Of a stretch of 63,477 nt of DNA, positions 26,709 to 35,640 are shown one piece after another. The translations under genes and the position numbers were made by a program. Under the pieces are notes generated by a model that was given only the letters and a program-made list of their open reading frames with translations, made no database searches and was not told the DNA's origin. Positions within the stretch are counted from its first letter, which is position 1. Each line of letters opens with the position of its first letter. Origin of the DNA: Paludibacteraceae bacterium (lineage in GTDB: Bacteria > Bacteroidota > Bacteroidia > Bacteroidales > Paludibacteraceae); assembly GCA_018056165.1 (NCBI GenBank), contig JAGPGD010000008.1, forward strand, positions 1 to 63,477, read 5' to 3'.

Positions 26709-28001
26709 TTAATTTTGTGTTCTTTTTTGTAGTTGTTTTTGAATTTTCTTAATAGCTGTTTCAATAGGTTGTTCTGGTTCAATTACATTATATTCGCCCC
26801 AAAAAGCAGGATCTGAAAAACCTGAAGCTTCATCGGTGAGAATTACTGTGTGCTTAATTTTATTTTTAATTTTTTTCTCTTCGGTAAAAGGTTCCCAATC
26901 AGTAATAGCCATTTCAATAATAGAATAATAATTTGAATTAAATAGTCTTTTTTTCCAATCAATTTTAAAATTCAATTCAATTCGGCTATAATTATAATAC
27001 CATTTTTCTCCTCTTTTAATATAATCAATTCGATACGAAGCTTTAGTAGCAAAGACTCTGGCATTGAAAGGCTTTTTTCTAATAAATAAAGAAGCTGCTC
27101 GTTCTTTATCGTCAAGGTTTAAATTAAAAATTGCACTCTGTAAAGCTAAAGTTTCGGCATCAATATATAATTTCCCATAATAAAGAGGCTCTTTTATGTA
27201 AGGTTGTTGTTTGAAATCAACGATATAAATCATTTGATGATCAGTATAAGTAACATGATCAAAAGTAAATTCATAATTGGTCATCATATCATCCATAAAG
27301 AGATATTCCGGATATTTCATTATATCCAAATACAAAGAATTATAAGGTCCCCCCATTAATTTAAAAACAAGCGTGTCTAATTTTTTGTAATCTGTGCTTT
27401 TTCTACTTTTGTAAAACTGTGCCTCATCAGACAAATAGGAAGTATAAGGTTGTTTTAAAATATCCACAATAGCTTCAGCCAACGAAACATAACTACGGTT
27501 TTTTTTGATAGATTCACGGTAAAAAGCTGTCATGAAAATTTTTTGATTCGGATAGTTTACATTGCGTTTTTCAAAAACTGATTTAATTAATTCATTCGCA
27601 TCTCTTGAAATAATATTAATTTCAGGCAATTCTATTACCAACGGTTCCAAAGCAATACGTATATTTTCTGTATTCAATTGATAAAAAGGAAATTCAGCAT
27701 TTTTATAGCCAATATAACTAATGATTAATTTTTTGTCTTTAAGTTCTTCCGGAATTTTTATCAAAAATTCTCCTTCTGCATTTGAAACGGTAGAAATATT
27801 AGTCCCTTCTACTCTGAGATGGGCAAACGGCAAAACTTTTTTATTGCTACGGTCTATAATTTTCCCTTTATATTCAAGGTAATTCTGAGCTTGTTGTTGA
27901 TAGTTTTGTTTTTTCTCTGATGCCCATCCTTGACAAGAGAAACCCATTAAAAAAAGGAAAACCAACAAGCCCCGAAGGAAAGGAATGTTAGAAGTTTTCA
28001 T
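26709..28001 (-). CDS. Exported protein with carboxypeptidase-like regulatory domain
   Basis: A signal peptide (about 1-27, AWA-like end GWAS) is followed by a CarboxypepD_reg-like beta-sandwich at about 42-125 (YKGKIIDRSNKKVLPFAHL, then SNAEGEFLIKIP). The remaining ~300 residues are the uncharacterised type that follows this domain in many Bacteroidota envelope proteins; it lacks a full TonB-receptor barrel. Probably periplasmic or outer-membrane associated. No specific function is assigned. Its stop codon is 10 nt from the trp promoter, so read-through into the trp operon is possible. Confidence 0.7.
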   Translation of the reverse strand: MKTSNIPFLRGLLVFLFLMGFSCQGWASEKKQNYQQQAQNYLEYKGKIIDRSNKKVLPFAHLRVEGTNISTVSNAEGEFLIKIPEELKDKKLIISYIGYKNAEFPFYQLNTENIRIALEPLVIELPEINIISRDANELIKSVFEKRNVNYPNQKIFMTAFYRESIKKNRSYVSLAEAIVDILKQPYTSYLSDEAQFYKSRKSTDYKKLDTLVFKLMGGPYNSLYLDIMKYPEYLFMDDMMTNYEFTFDHVTYTDHQMIYIVDFKQQPYIKEPLYYGKLYIDAETLALQSAIFNLNLDDKERAASLFIRKKPFNARVFATKASYRIDYIKRGEKWYYNYSRIELNFKIDWKKRLFNSNYYSIIEMAITDWEPFTEEKKIKNKIKHTVILTDEASGFSDPAFWGEYNVIEPEQPIETAIKKIQKQLQKRTQN

Positions 28002-28525
28002 AAGAGTTATGACTAGAAATTTTTCATAAAAAATAAGTATAGATAAAACGAAAAATTCAACTTTTTAAGTATTTTTTTTGCTTTTAAAAATAACAAATAA
28101 TTATGATAATTAGTTGGTTTTTTAAAATTATTTTTCGAGTGAGGTAGCAGATAGTAAATTGTTCTCATAAATGAAAAAACATATAAAAAGAGTTTAGAGT
28201 TTGAGAGATACAAGATACGGGTTTCGAGGGGCGAGGTGCAGATTTGTGAGTTCTGAATTCTGAATTATATATTTAGTTGATAATCAATGATTTCAATTAG
28301 AGACATTTCATAAAACGTCTCCTGTAAAATAGAAGGGCAAAAAATCTCAGTGTTTTTCTTTTAATTTCAATTTTAATTTCAATTAAAACTTGGTATGAAT
28401 AAAAACCAACAAATGAGTAGGTATTTTGTTAATGTATTGAATTAGAAGTCTTCTTGAAGAAGAAAGTGAAAAACATAAAATTCATAAGATTTTTCATTAA
28501 TTTTGTACATAATTTTTTATAAAAA
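28002..28525. other. Divergent intergenic region with a dispersed repeat and mtaB -7 box
   Basis: A 524-bp gap between divergent genes. It contains a degenerate copy of a repeat also found near 60836-60915 (separate entry). TAATTTTG at 28498-28505 is an exact -7 box 20 nt before mtaB, but no matching -33 box is seen. A 66-codon reading frame at 28013-28213 (-) is composed of low-complexity Phe/Leu/Lys codons and is not accepted. Confidence 0.5.
28262..28345. repeat. Dispersed intergenic repeat, copy 1 (degenerate)
   Basis: Shares with 60828-60922 the ordered blocks ATATTTAG, TGATAATCAAT, a GAGAC-to-GTCTC palindrome (28300-28321), CCTGTAAAATAGA and an AAAAAAT-TCTC/TGTG tail. In this copy two substitutions break the palindrome that is perfect in the other copy. 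Confidence 0.65.
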
Positions 28526-29842
28526 ATGACGAGCCCTTCTTTATTACCCCCTAAAAAAGTAGCTTTTTTCACATTGGGTTGCAAGTTGAATTTTGCTGAA
28601 ACTTCTCACATTGGCAAACAATTAATGGAAGCTGGTTATACCAAAGCTCGTTCAGGAGAAGAAGCAGACATTTGTATTGTGAATACTTGTACCGTTACCG
28701 ATGCTGCTGATCGAAAATGTCGTCAAGCAATTCATCGGCTTCACCGTGAATACCCACATGCTATTATGATTGTTACAGGTTGTTATGCTCAACTCAAACC
28801 ACAAGAAATTGCTGCCATCGAAGGAGTAAATTTGGTTTTGGGGAGCCACGAGAAATTCAATATTCTGGAATATTTACAAACCTTTGAAAATCAAAGTAAT
28901 TCACAAATATTTCGTTCAAAACAGCAAGAGTTAAAAACTTTTCATCCTTCCTGTTCATATGAAGATCGAACACGTTATTTTCTTAAAATTCAAGATGGCT
29001 GTGATTATTACTGTACTTATTGCACCATACCTTTTGCACGTGGCAGAAGTAGAAATGGAAGTATTTCAGAAATTATAACACTTGCTGAAAAAGCTATTTC
29101 AGAAGGAGCTAAAGAGATTGTTCTGACGGGTGTGAATGTTGGAGATTTTGGCAAATCTACAGGTGAAAGTTTTTTTAATCTATTGAAAGCTTTGGACAAT
29201 CTACCTTACGAGATCCGATTTAGAATTTCTTCTGTTGAGCCTGACTTACTTTCAGATGAGATAATAAAGTGGATAGCTCAAAGTCGTCATTTTATGCCAC
29301 ATTTTCATATTCCGCTGCAATCGGGAAGTAATGAAATTCTTAGAATCATGAGAAGACGTTATAATACTGAACTCTTTGCTTCGAAAATAGACACCATTAA
29401 AAAATGGATACCTAATGCTTTTATTGGCGTGGATGTTATAGTAGGAGTACGTGGAGAGACAAAAAAATTGTTTGAAGAAACAAAAAATTTTATTTCATCA
29501 CTAAATATCTCACAGTTGCATGTGTTTACTTATTCAGAACGACAGAGTACAAAAATGTTGGAAATAAAAGAAATAGTTCCCTTATCAGAACGAAAAAAGC
29601 GAAGTGAAATACTTCATCAATTGTCTGATGAAAAAGTCAAAATTTTTTATGAGCAACAAATCGGGAAACCTGCACAAGTATTATGGGAAAACCGACGGAA
29701 AGGTGAAAAAATGTTGGGCTTTACTCAAAATTACGTGAAAGTAGAAAAGAACTATGATAAAAAAAGCATAAATACCATTCAAAATATAATTTTAAGCAGT
29801 TGGAACAAGGAACATACAGCTTTACAAGCCATAGCACTTTAA
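28526..29842 (+). CDS. mtaB: tRNA t6A37 methylthiotransferase MtaB
   Basis: Radical SAM enzyme converting t6A to ms2t6A at tRNA position 37. The N-terminal UPF0004 domain has the three cluster cysteines Cys19, Cys55 and Cys86. The radical SAM CxxxCxxC is Cys159, Cys163, Cys166 (CDYYCTYC). GCKLNFAE and SGSNEILRIMRRRY are typical of MtaB rather than MiaB or RimO. 438 residues with a C-terminal TRAM-like end. It is a single gene; no partner is seen. Confidence 0.93.
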   Translation: MTSPSLLPPKKVAFFTLGCKLNFAETSHIGKQLMEAGYTKARSGEEADICIVNTCTVTDAADRKCRQAIHRLHREYPHAIMIVTGCYAQLKPQEIAAIEGVNLVLGSHEKFNILEYLQTFENQSNSQIFRSKQQELKTFHPSCSYEDRTRYFLKIQDGCDYYCTYCTIPFARGRSRNGSISEIITLAEKAISEGAKEIVLTGVNVGDFGKSTGESFFNLLKALDNLPYEIRFRISSVEPDLLSDEIIKWIAQSRHFMPHFHIPLQSGSNEILRIMRRRYNTELFASKIDTIKKWIPNAFIGVDVIVGVRGETKKLFEETKNFISSLNISQLHVFTYSERQSTKMLEIKEIVPLSERKKRSEILHQLSDEKVKIFYEQQIGKPAQVLWENRRKGEKMLGFTQNYVKVEKNYDKKSINTIQNIILSSWNKEHTALQAIAL

Positions 29843-30502
29843 CATCAAGTAGCTTTCAAAAATAAAAAATAATTTAAAAATAGTTGGGAATCAGGAGTTT
29901 AGAATTCACAAGGGGCGATGTACGAGGATTTAGTTGTAATCAGTAGTTTACGAGTTTCAAGTTTCGAGTAGAGACCTTTAGTTTGCAAGTTGTCCGAATG
30001 CACAAATAACAAAAATCTCAGCCATTCATTTTCATAGAGTTCCACTGAGAAAAATCTCAAAAAATAAGCGAAATAGTAAGGCATTTTTATTTTGTGTAAG
30101 GTAATTGGGCAAAACGAAATCGCCGAAAAAAATTAAAAAATAAATACTTTTTGAGACAAAATAGTAAATGGGATGGACAAAACCACAAACGCAATTATTT
30201 GATTAGTTGCGATCTTAAAAAATGTTATAGAGAAAAAGCTTCAAGAAACCAAAAACGAGCTATAAATACCCATCAGAAAAACATAATAAACAAAATAAGT
30301 TGTAATACTTTACTTTAACAAGCGATAGTACAAGAAAATATATTACCTAACAAAAGGATTTTACAAAAATTAAAAGTTTGTTTGATAATTTATAAAAATT
30401 TTTTATTTTTGAATTTGAAACAAAAAACTGTTGAATTTACAAAGAAAACACTATTGACGGCAACAAATTATGCGATAGCACAATCGCCAATATCTTGAAA
30501 AT
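29843..30502. other. 660-bp region without an intact gene, upstream of the hsdM remnant
   Basis: From 29843 to about 30380 the sequence is low in complexity (GAATTC- and GGGGCGA-containing runs) with many stops on both strands. It ends with a well-formed promoter at 30381-30411 that faces the hsdM remnant. No repeat ends or transposase fragments were recognised. Confidence 0.5.
30381..30411 (+). promoter_or_regulatory. Promoter facing the hsdM remnant
   Basis: TTTG (30381-30384), 19 nt, TATTTTTG (30404-30411): both boxes match the Bacteroidota consensus exactly at the standard spacing. The predicted start is about 85 nt before the hsdM ATG. Confidence 0.6.
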
Positions 30503-31313
30503 ATGGGTAAGAAAGTAAACAAAAACGGAAACGGCACAGAAGAACCGTTAGAAAAAACAATCGCTCGGCAAGCTCGAGGCAACGCTCTGGAAGGCTGCAG
30601 ACAAACTGAGAAAGAATATTGACGCCGCCGAATATAAACATGTGGTGTTGGGATTGATTTTTCTGAAATACATCTCTGATGCTTTTGAAGAATTATATAC
30701 CCGACTGAAAGCCGAAGAAGAGCTGGGAACCGATCCGGAAGACAGAGACGAATACAAAGCGGAGAACGTTTTCTTTGTACCGCAGGAAGCACGTTGGAGT
30801 TTTTTATTATCCAAAGCAACACAACCTGACATTGGAAAGTTTGTAGACCATGCAATGGATGCCATCGAAAAGGAAAATCCTTCACTAAAAGGTGTTTTGC
30901 CCAAAGTATATGCCCGACAAAACCTTGATCCCACCAGTTTGGGAGAATTGATCGACTTGATTGGCAGCATTGCCCTTGGCGATACGAAAGCCCGCAGTGC
31001 CGATGTACTGGGACATGTGTTTGAATATTTTCTGGGTGAATTTGCGCTTGCGGAAGGCAAGAAAGGCGGACAATTCTACACACCTCGTAGTGTTGTTGAA
31101 TTGTTAGTCGAAATGTTGGAACCCTATCAAGGACGCGTTTTTGACCCCTGTTGCGGTTCCGGTGGCATGTTTGTTCAATCGGAAAAATTTGTTGCCGAAC
31201 ATCAGGGAAAGGCAAACGACATTTCCATTTACGGACAGGAGAGCAACCAAACAACCTGGCGGTTGTGCAAGATGAACCTGGCGATTCGCGGCATGCTAAA
31301 TTCAATAAATTGA
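30503..31313 (+). pseudogene. hsdM: Type I restriction methyltransferase HsdM, frameshifted and truncated
   Basis: The N-terminal half of a HsdM adenine methyltransferase. The start (MGKKVNKNG, EEPLEK) is in one frame. Near 30560-30585 a short insertion with two near-repeats, GCTCGGCAA and GCTCGAGGCAA, shifts the frame. The rest resumes at about 30580 ([19 protein letters not shown]) and runs through [29 protein letters not shown] and the SAM motif [10 protein letters not shown] to NLAIRG. It then stops abruptly, before the catalytic NPPF. No hsdS or hsdR is present. GC content looks well above that of neighbouring genes, which suggests acquisition by transfer followed by decay. It is bounded by mtaB and rho. 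Confidence 0.88.
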
Positions 31314-31360
31314 AATTCCCTTTTGTGCAATAAGATTTTGTAGAAAAAATAGAAATTGGG

Positions 31361-33247
31361 TTAACTATTCATGGAAAGCAAAAATTCTTCATTATTCTCA
31401 GTTCTTTCCATTCGGTCTTTTAAGAACTCCATGGCTTCAATAGAATTCATATCGGCAAGATGACGACGCAATATCCACATTCGGTTCAGGGTATCCTGAT
31501 CAAGTAATAAATCGTCGCGTCTGGTGCTGGAAGCCAGAATATCCACAGCAGGGAAAATTCGTTTATTTGCCAACTTTCTGTCGAGTTGTAATTCCATATT
31601 TCCAGTGCCTTTAAACTCTTCAAAAATAACATCGTCCATTTTAGAGCCTGTTTCAGTTAAAGCAGTGGCAATAATGGTTAAACTACCACCATTTTCGATA
31701 TTTCTCGCAGCACCAAAAAAACGTTTAGGTTTATGTAAAGCATTTGCATCAACACCACCAGAAAGAATTTTTCCTGATGCTGGTGACACGGTATTATAAG
31801 CTCGAGCTAAACGAGTGATAGAATCCAATAAGATAACAACATCGTGACCACATTCAACCAATCGTTTAGCTTTTTCGTGTACCATGGAGGCTACTTTTAC
31901 ATGGTGTTCGGCATGTTCATCGAAAGTAGAAGAAATAACTTCGGCTTTTACGTTTCTTGCCATGTCGGTAACTTCTTCTGGTCGTTCATCAATTAACAAT
32001 ACAATCATATATACTTCAGGATGATTAGCTGCAATAGCATTTGCAATTTCCTTTAACAGGACAGTTTTACCTGTTTTTGGTTGAGCAACAATCAGTCCTC
32101 TCTGACCTTTTCCAATGGGACAGAATAAATCTACAATTCTTACAGAAAGTGGATCATTTTTTCCAGTGGTTAATTTGAACTTTTCATTGGGGAAAAGAGG
32201 TGTTAAATGTTCAAAAAGAACTCTGTCTCTAACATATTCAGGCAAACGACCATTAATTTTTAATACCTTAATAAGTGGAAAATATTTTTCACCTTCTTTT
32301 GGAGGACGTATGGTACCCGTCACGGTATCACCTGTTTTTAAACCAAAAAGTTTAATCTGCGATTGAGAAACATAAATATCATCTGGAGAAGATAAATAGT
32401 TATAATCAGCCGAGCGTAAAAAACCATAGCCATCGGGCATAATTTCAAGAGTGCCTGTGCCTTCTAAAATTCCATCAAAATCAAATTGCTTGTCATTCTT
32501 TTCAAATCGTTGATTTATTTTTACAGGAACAGAAGTTTCAGTTTTTGTCTCTCTTAAATGAGTCGAGATTATTTTCTTTTCTTGTGCTGGAGGTTCTGGA
32601 ACTTGAACGGTTGAATTCATTGCAGTGTAATCTGCACCTAATTGATCTTCAGTAGATTCTTCTACTAATAATTTATCGTTAGAAATATCAAAATTATCGA
32701 TTTCCTCGAGCGGTATTTTCAATTTTTCGTTTTGCAAATCGGTATTTTTATTTTCTTCCATGTTTTCTGCAATATTTTTCTTAATTAGAGTTTTAGAAGA
32801 TGAAGCTGTAGTGGTTTTTTGTTGAGTTGATTGAGTTGATTGAGTTGATTTTTTTGAACGTTTAGCAGGAGTTTTAGAAGTATTTTCTGATTTTTCTGTC
32901 TTTTCTGTCTTTTCTGTTTTGATCTCTTGATTAGTAGCTGAAATTTTAGAAGGAGTAAGAGAGGGAATGGTTGATGGTTGTTGTGGAGAATTGGTAGTTT
33001 GAATAGATAAAATTTTTTGTTCTCCATTTTTAATTGTTACCCTTGTTCGCTTCTTTTTGCTCTTTTCTGGAGTATTATTTGCTATGGCTTTTTGCTGAGC
33101 ATTTACAATAGCTTGTTGATCGAGAATGTTATACACTAACTGATCTTTGGTTATAGAATTGGATACTTTAATTCCTAATTCTGTAGCAATTTCTTTTAAT
33201 TCAGGGAGTTCTTTTGCTTTTAATTGCAAAATTGTGTAATTACTCAT
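31361..33247 (-). CDS. rho: Transcription termination factor Rho with long disordered insertion
   Basis: RNA-dependent hexameric helicase that ends transcription. Residues 1-48 are the Rho N-terminal helical domain. About 50-250 is a low-complexity Lys/Ser/Thr/Gln-rich insertion ([18 protein letters not shown]). The RNA-binding cold-shock domain starts near 257 ([15 protein letters not shown]), Walker A QPKTGKT lies near 390, and [10 protein letters not shown] near 419-428. At 628 residues it is far longer than the ~420 of E. coli Rho; the extra length is all in the insertion. Related insertions in Bacteroides Rho have been linked to phase separation. A good promoter lies about 165 nt upstream. 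Confidence 0.96.
   Translation of the reverse strand: MSNYTILQLKAKELPELKEIATELGIKVSNSITKDQLVYNILDQQAIVNAQQKAIANNTPEKSKKKRTRVTIKNGEQKILSIQTTNSPQQPSTIPSLTPSKISATNQEIKTEKTEKTEKSENTSKTPAKRSKKSTQSTQSTQQKTTTASSSKTLIKKNIAENMEENKNTDLQNEKLKIPLEEIDNFDISNDKLLVEESTEDQLGADYTAMNSTVQVPEPPAQEKKIISTHLRETKTETSVPVKINQRFEKNDKQFDFDGILEGTGTLEIMPDGYGFLRSADYNYLSSPDDIYVSQSQIKLFGLKTGDTVTGTIRPPKEGEKYFPLIKVLKINGRLPEYVRDRVLFEHLTPLFPNEKFKLTTGKNDPLSVRIVDLFCPIGKGQRGLIVAQPKTGKTVLLKEIANAIAANHPEVYMIVLLIDERPEEVTDMARNVKAEVISSTFDEHAEHHVKVASMVHEKAKRLVECGHDVVILLDSITRLARAYNTVSPASGKILSGGVDANALHKPKRFFGAARNIENGGSLTIIATALTETGSKMDDVIFEEFKGTGNMELQLDRKLANKRIFPAVDILASSTRRDDLLLDQDTLNRMWILRRHLADMNSIEAMEFLKDRMERTENNEEFLLSMNS
32821..32925. repeat. 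9-nt tandem repeats inside rho
   Basis: Two runs of 9-nt repeats lie in the region encoding the disordered segment: about three units of TTGAGTTGA at 32821-32850 and three of TTTTCTGTC at 32892-32920. Because the unit is a multiple of three, slippage would change the length of the insertion without breaking the frame. Confidence 0.75.
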
Positions 33248-33410
33248 AAATTATAAATCAATATTTTTAAAGGAATTATTAATGAAAAAAGTAAATTAAA
33301 AATAAAAAATGTATTTTTAAAATTAAAAAGATATGGAGTTAATCGGTTGTTGAAATATTAAGCAGAGATGCTTTAATACCGGACTTAATTAGTAAGTTAG
33401 AAATTCACTG

Positions 33411-33442
33411 CAAAATTAAGTATTAATTTTCAAATCTGCAAA
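33411..33442 (-). promoter_or_regulatory. rho promoter
   Basis: On the - strand, TTTG (33439-33442), 20 nt, TAATTTTG (33411-33418). Both boxes match the consensus exactly at the usual spacing. The predicted start leaves a leader of about 155 nt before the ATG. A second TAATTTTG on the - strand at 33439-33446 overlaps the -33 box. Confidence 0.62.
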
Positions 33443-33489
33443 ATTACTTTATGTTCTTTTTAATAATCTCAGGTAAAAGAATGAAAAAA

Positions 33490-34824
33490 CTATTGAAATA
33501 AAGTAATTTGAAGAATTTCAGTTGTTTTTTCTGTAATCCGAAATCGGTTGTCAAGTCTCATTCCTACAATCCAAACTATTTTGTTTTCAGAAAGCAACAA
33601 CCAGATTTTTTCTTTTTCCAACCGACTCAATTTTTGGTCAATAAAGAAATCACTTAACTTTTTTGGATGATCCATCCCGAAAGGATAAAAGCTATCGCCT
33701 TCTTGCCAATGTCTCAATACCAATGGAAATTTTAATAATGAAGCATCAACGTGTATTAAATTTTTTTCTTTTGAAACCTCAAAATTAGCATTACGAATTA
33801 TTTTTTTTAACTGCAAATGGATAGGAAAATTAATTTCGTAATTTTCTGCTGGCAAAAGAAAAGATTGATCTTTTTCCTCTTTGAAAGTTGAAATGATTAT
33901 TTCTTTCCGATCTATTAATAAACGAAATTTGTCTGAATAAAATACTTTCCCTGAAACAGATTTATCTATGTTTTCTTTAATTTGGAGAACGGTATCAGGT
34001 GAAAACCCATAAGGTGAAAGTACTTCATATAAAACATTTAAAATAGAAACTTGTTCATTAAGTGCGTTAATATTTATCTTATATATGTCACCTTCCTGAG
34101 TTAAAATTTTTTGTTTGATTTTTTCGATTGCTTTTTGATAAATATCATAAGCACCTTTAAAATGTTCCAGACTTTTGTATAAAGTTTGTTTAATTGATGG
34201 ATTTAATTCTTCCAATATCGGAATCACTTTGTGGCGAATTTTATTTCTTTGATAATCAATGGATAAGTTTGTAGAATCTGTAATGTATTTTAAATTTTTT
34301 TCGATTAAATAATCTTCAATTTCTGTTCTTGTAACAGAAAGTAGGGGACGAACAATACTGTTATTTTTGCATGGAATTCCGGTTAAACCTTTTAACCCTG
34401 TTCCTCGAATTAGATTCATTAACAAAGTTTCAATATTGTCGTCTGCATGATGAGCTACAGCAATTGCCTGAGCATTCAGTTGGTGAAGCAACTCATAAAA
34501 CCACTGATATCGTAATTCTCGAGCTGCCATTTCAACAGAAATCTTGTTTTTGACAGCATAATCTATCGTATCGAAATTTTTTGTATAAAAAGGTATATTT
34601 AATTTTTTAGAAAGTTGATGCACAAATTTTTGATCTCTTTCCGATTCTTTGCCACGCAATTTAAAATTACAATGAGCACAAATACATTCATAGCCATTAT
34701 TTAATAAAATATGTAACAAAGCCACCGAATCAGCTCCACCACTTACTCCAACAATTATTTTTCTACTGCTTTTTTCTAATAAATGATGTTGTTCAATATA
34801 TAATTCTACTTTTTGCGATAACAT
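33490..34824 (-). CDS. tilS: tRNA(Ile)-lysidine synthetase
   Basis: Attaches lysine to C34 of tRNA-Ile(CAU), using ATP. The PP-loop SGGADS is at 28-33, after IIVGV. HHADDNIET and the RGTGLKGLTGI segment are also family hallmarks. The C-terminal TilS domain (about 365-444, RHWQEGDSFYPFGM, LSDFFID) is complete. 444 residues. Upstream of rho in the same direction but with its own upstream region. Confidence 0.95.
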   Translation of the reverse strand: MLSQKVELYIEQHHLLEKSSRKIIVGVSGGADSVALLHILLNNGYECICAHCNFKLRGKESERDQKFVHQLSKKLNIPFYTKNFDTIDYAVKNKISVEMAARELRYQWFYELLHQLNAQAIAVAHHADDNIETLLMNLIRGTGLKGLTGIPCKNNSIVRPLLSVTRTEIEDYLIEKNLKYITDSTNLSIDYQRNKIRHKVIPILEELNPSIKQTLYKSLEHFKGAYDIYQKAIEKIKQKILTQEGDIYKININALNEQVSILNVLYEVLSPYGFSPDTVLQIKENIDKSVSGKVFYSDKFRLLIDRKEIIISTFKEEKDQSFLLPAENYEINFPIHLQLKKIIRNANFEVSKEKNLIHVDASLLKFPLVLRHWQEGDSFYPFGMDHPKKLSDFFIDQKLSRLEKEKIWLLLSENKIVWIVGMRLDNRFRITEKTTEILQITLFQ

Positions 34825-34910
34825 ATTCTTATTTTTATATTATATTTGTTGGAAATAAACCGATGACTTATTTTTTCAAATCAGAAAGTTATTGATTATT
34901 TCGTTAAATG

Positions 34911-34941
34911 CAAAGATACATTATTTTTTTTCTATATTTGA
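34911..34941. promoter_or_regulatory. Back-to-back candidate -7 boxes for tilS and the nitroreductase
   Basis: TATCTTTG on the - strand (34911-34918) would serve tilS with an ~80-nt leader. TATATTTG on the + strand (34934-34941) would serve the nitroreductase with an ~115-nt leader. Both are exact TAnnTTTG matches, but neither has a clear TTTG at -33. Confidence 0.4.
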
Positions 34942-35062
34942 TTGAGGATAAGTCCTTTTATTCCGTTAAAAAATGCTTGATTTCGTTATTAAGAATGGAA
35001 TAAATATACCTCGAAGAAATTGTATCAAAGACTTTTAATAAAAAACTATTAATTTCATTATT

Positions 35063-35605
35063 ATGACTTCATTTTTAGATTTAGTAAAAACCCGTCAAAG
35101 TGTTCGTTCTTACCTTGATAAACCAGTAGAAGAAGAGAAACTTCAACGAATATTAGAAGCCGCTCGTTTGGCTCCATCGGCTTGTAATGCACAGCCCTGG
35201 AAATTAATAGTAGTAGATGATTATGAAAAACGTATGGCAATCGCAGAAGCTTCTTCAAGCAAAATTTTACCGATTAATCATTTTGTGAGACAAGCACCGA
35301 TTCAAATTGTTATTGTGGAAGAAAGAGAAAATTTCATTGCAAAATTGGGTGGTTATGCCAGAAATAAACAATATCCACCGATAGATATTGGCATTGTAGC
35401 AGCACATATTTGTTTGGCTGCCACCGATGAAGGGTTAGGCTCGTGTATTATTGGTTGGCATGATGAGAAAAAAATAAAGAAAATTCTTGAAATTCCAAAC
35501 AGTAAACGGATAATGGTTATTGTTTTGCTGGGTTATAGCGATCAACCTCTCCGCCCTAAACGTAGAAAAAGTTTAAGTGAATTGGTATCGTACAATAAGT
35601 ATTAA
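35063..35605 (+). CDS. Nitroreductase family flavoprotein
   Basis: FMN-dependent oxidoreductase fold of 180 residues. RQSVRSYLDKPV near the N-terminus and AARLAPSACNAQPW (FMN contacts) define the family, and the C-terminal GYSDQPLRPKRRKSL tail is common among small Bacteroidota members. The physiological substrate cannot be deduced. It is 35 nt upstream of folC and likely co-transcribed with it. Confidence 0.88.
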   Translation: MTSFLDLVKTRQSVRSYLDKPVEEEKLQRILEAARLAPSACNAQPWKLIVVDDYEKRMAIAEASSSKILPINHFVRQAPIQIVIVEERENFIAKLGGYARNKQYPPIDIGIVAAHICLAATDEGLGSCIIGWHDEKKIKKILEIPNSKRIMVIVLLGYSDQPLRPKRRKSLSELVSYNKY

Positions 35606-35640
35606 TTTCAAAGCAATTATTCGATTGAATTTGTTGAAAA

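Noticed and set aside
26645..26782. Longer reading frame upstream of trpL (66 codons in total)
   Set aside because: It starts upstream of the predicted transcription start and inside the previous gene; the 20-codon frame from 26644 fits the promoter.
28013..28213. 66-codon ORF on the - strand
   Set aside because: Low-complexity Phe/Leu/Lys/Asn composition, located upstream of a divergent promoter region, no motif.
30140..30330. Possible decayed gene before hsdM
   Set aside because: Several stops in all frames and no recognisable protein family.
30451..31305. 284-codon reading frame on the - strand opposite hsdM
   Set aside because: It is the antisense shadow of the higher-GC hsdM remnant; its translation is Cys/Arg/Pro-rich without any domain, whereas the + strand is clear HsdM.
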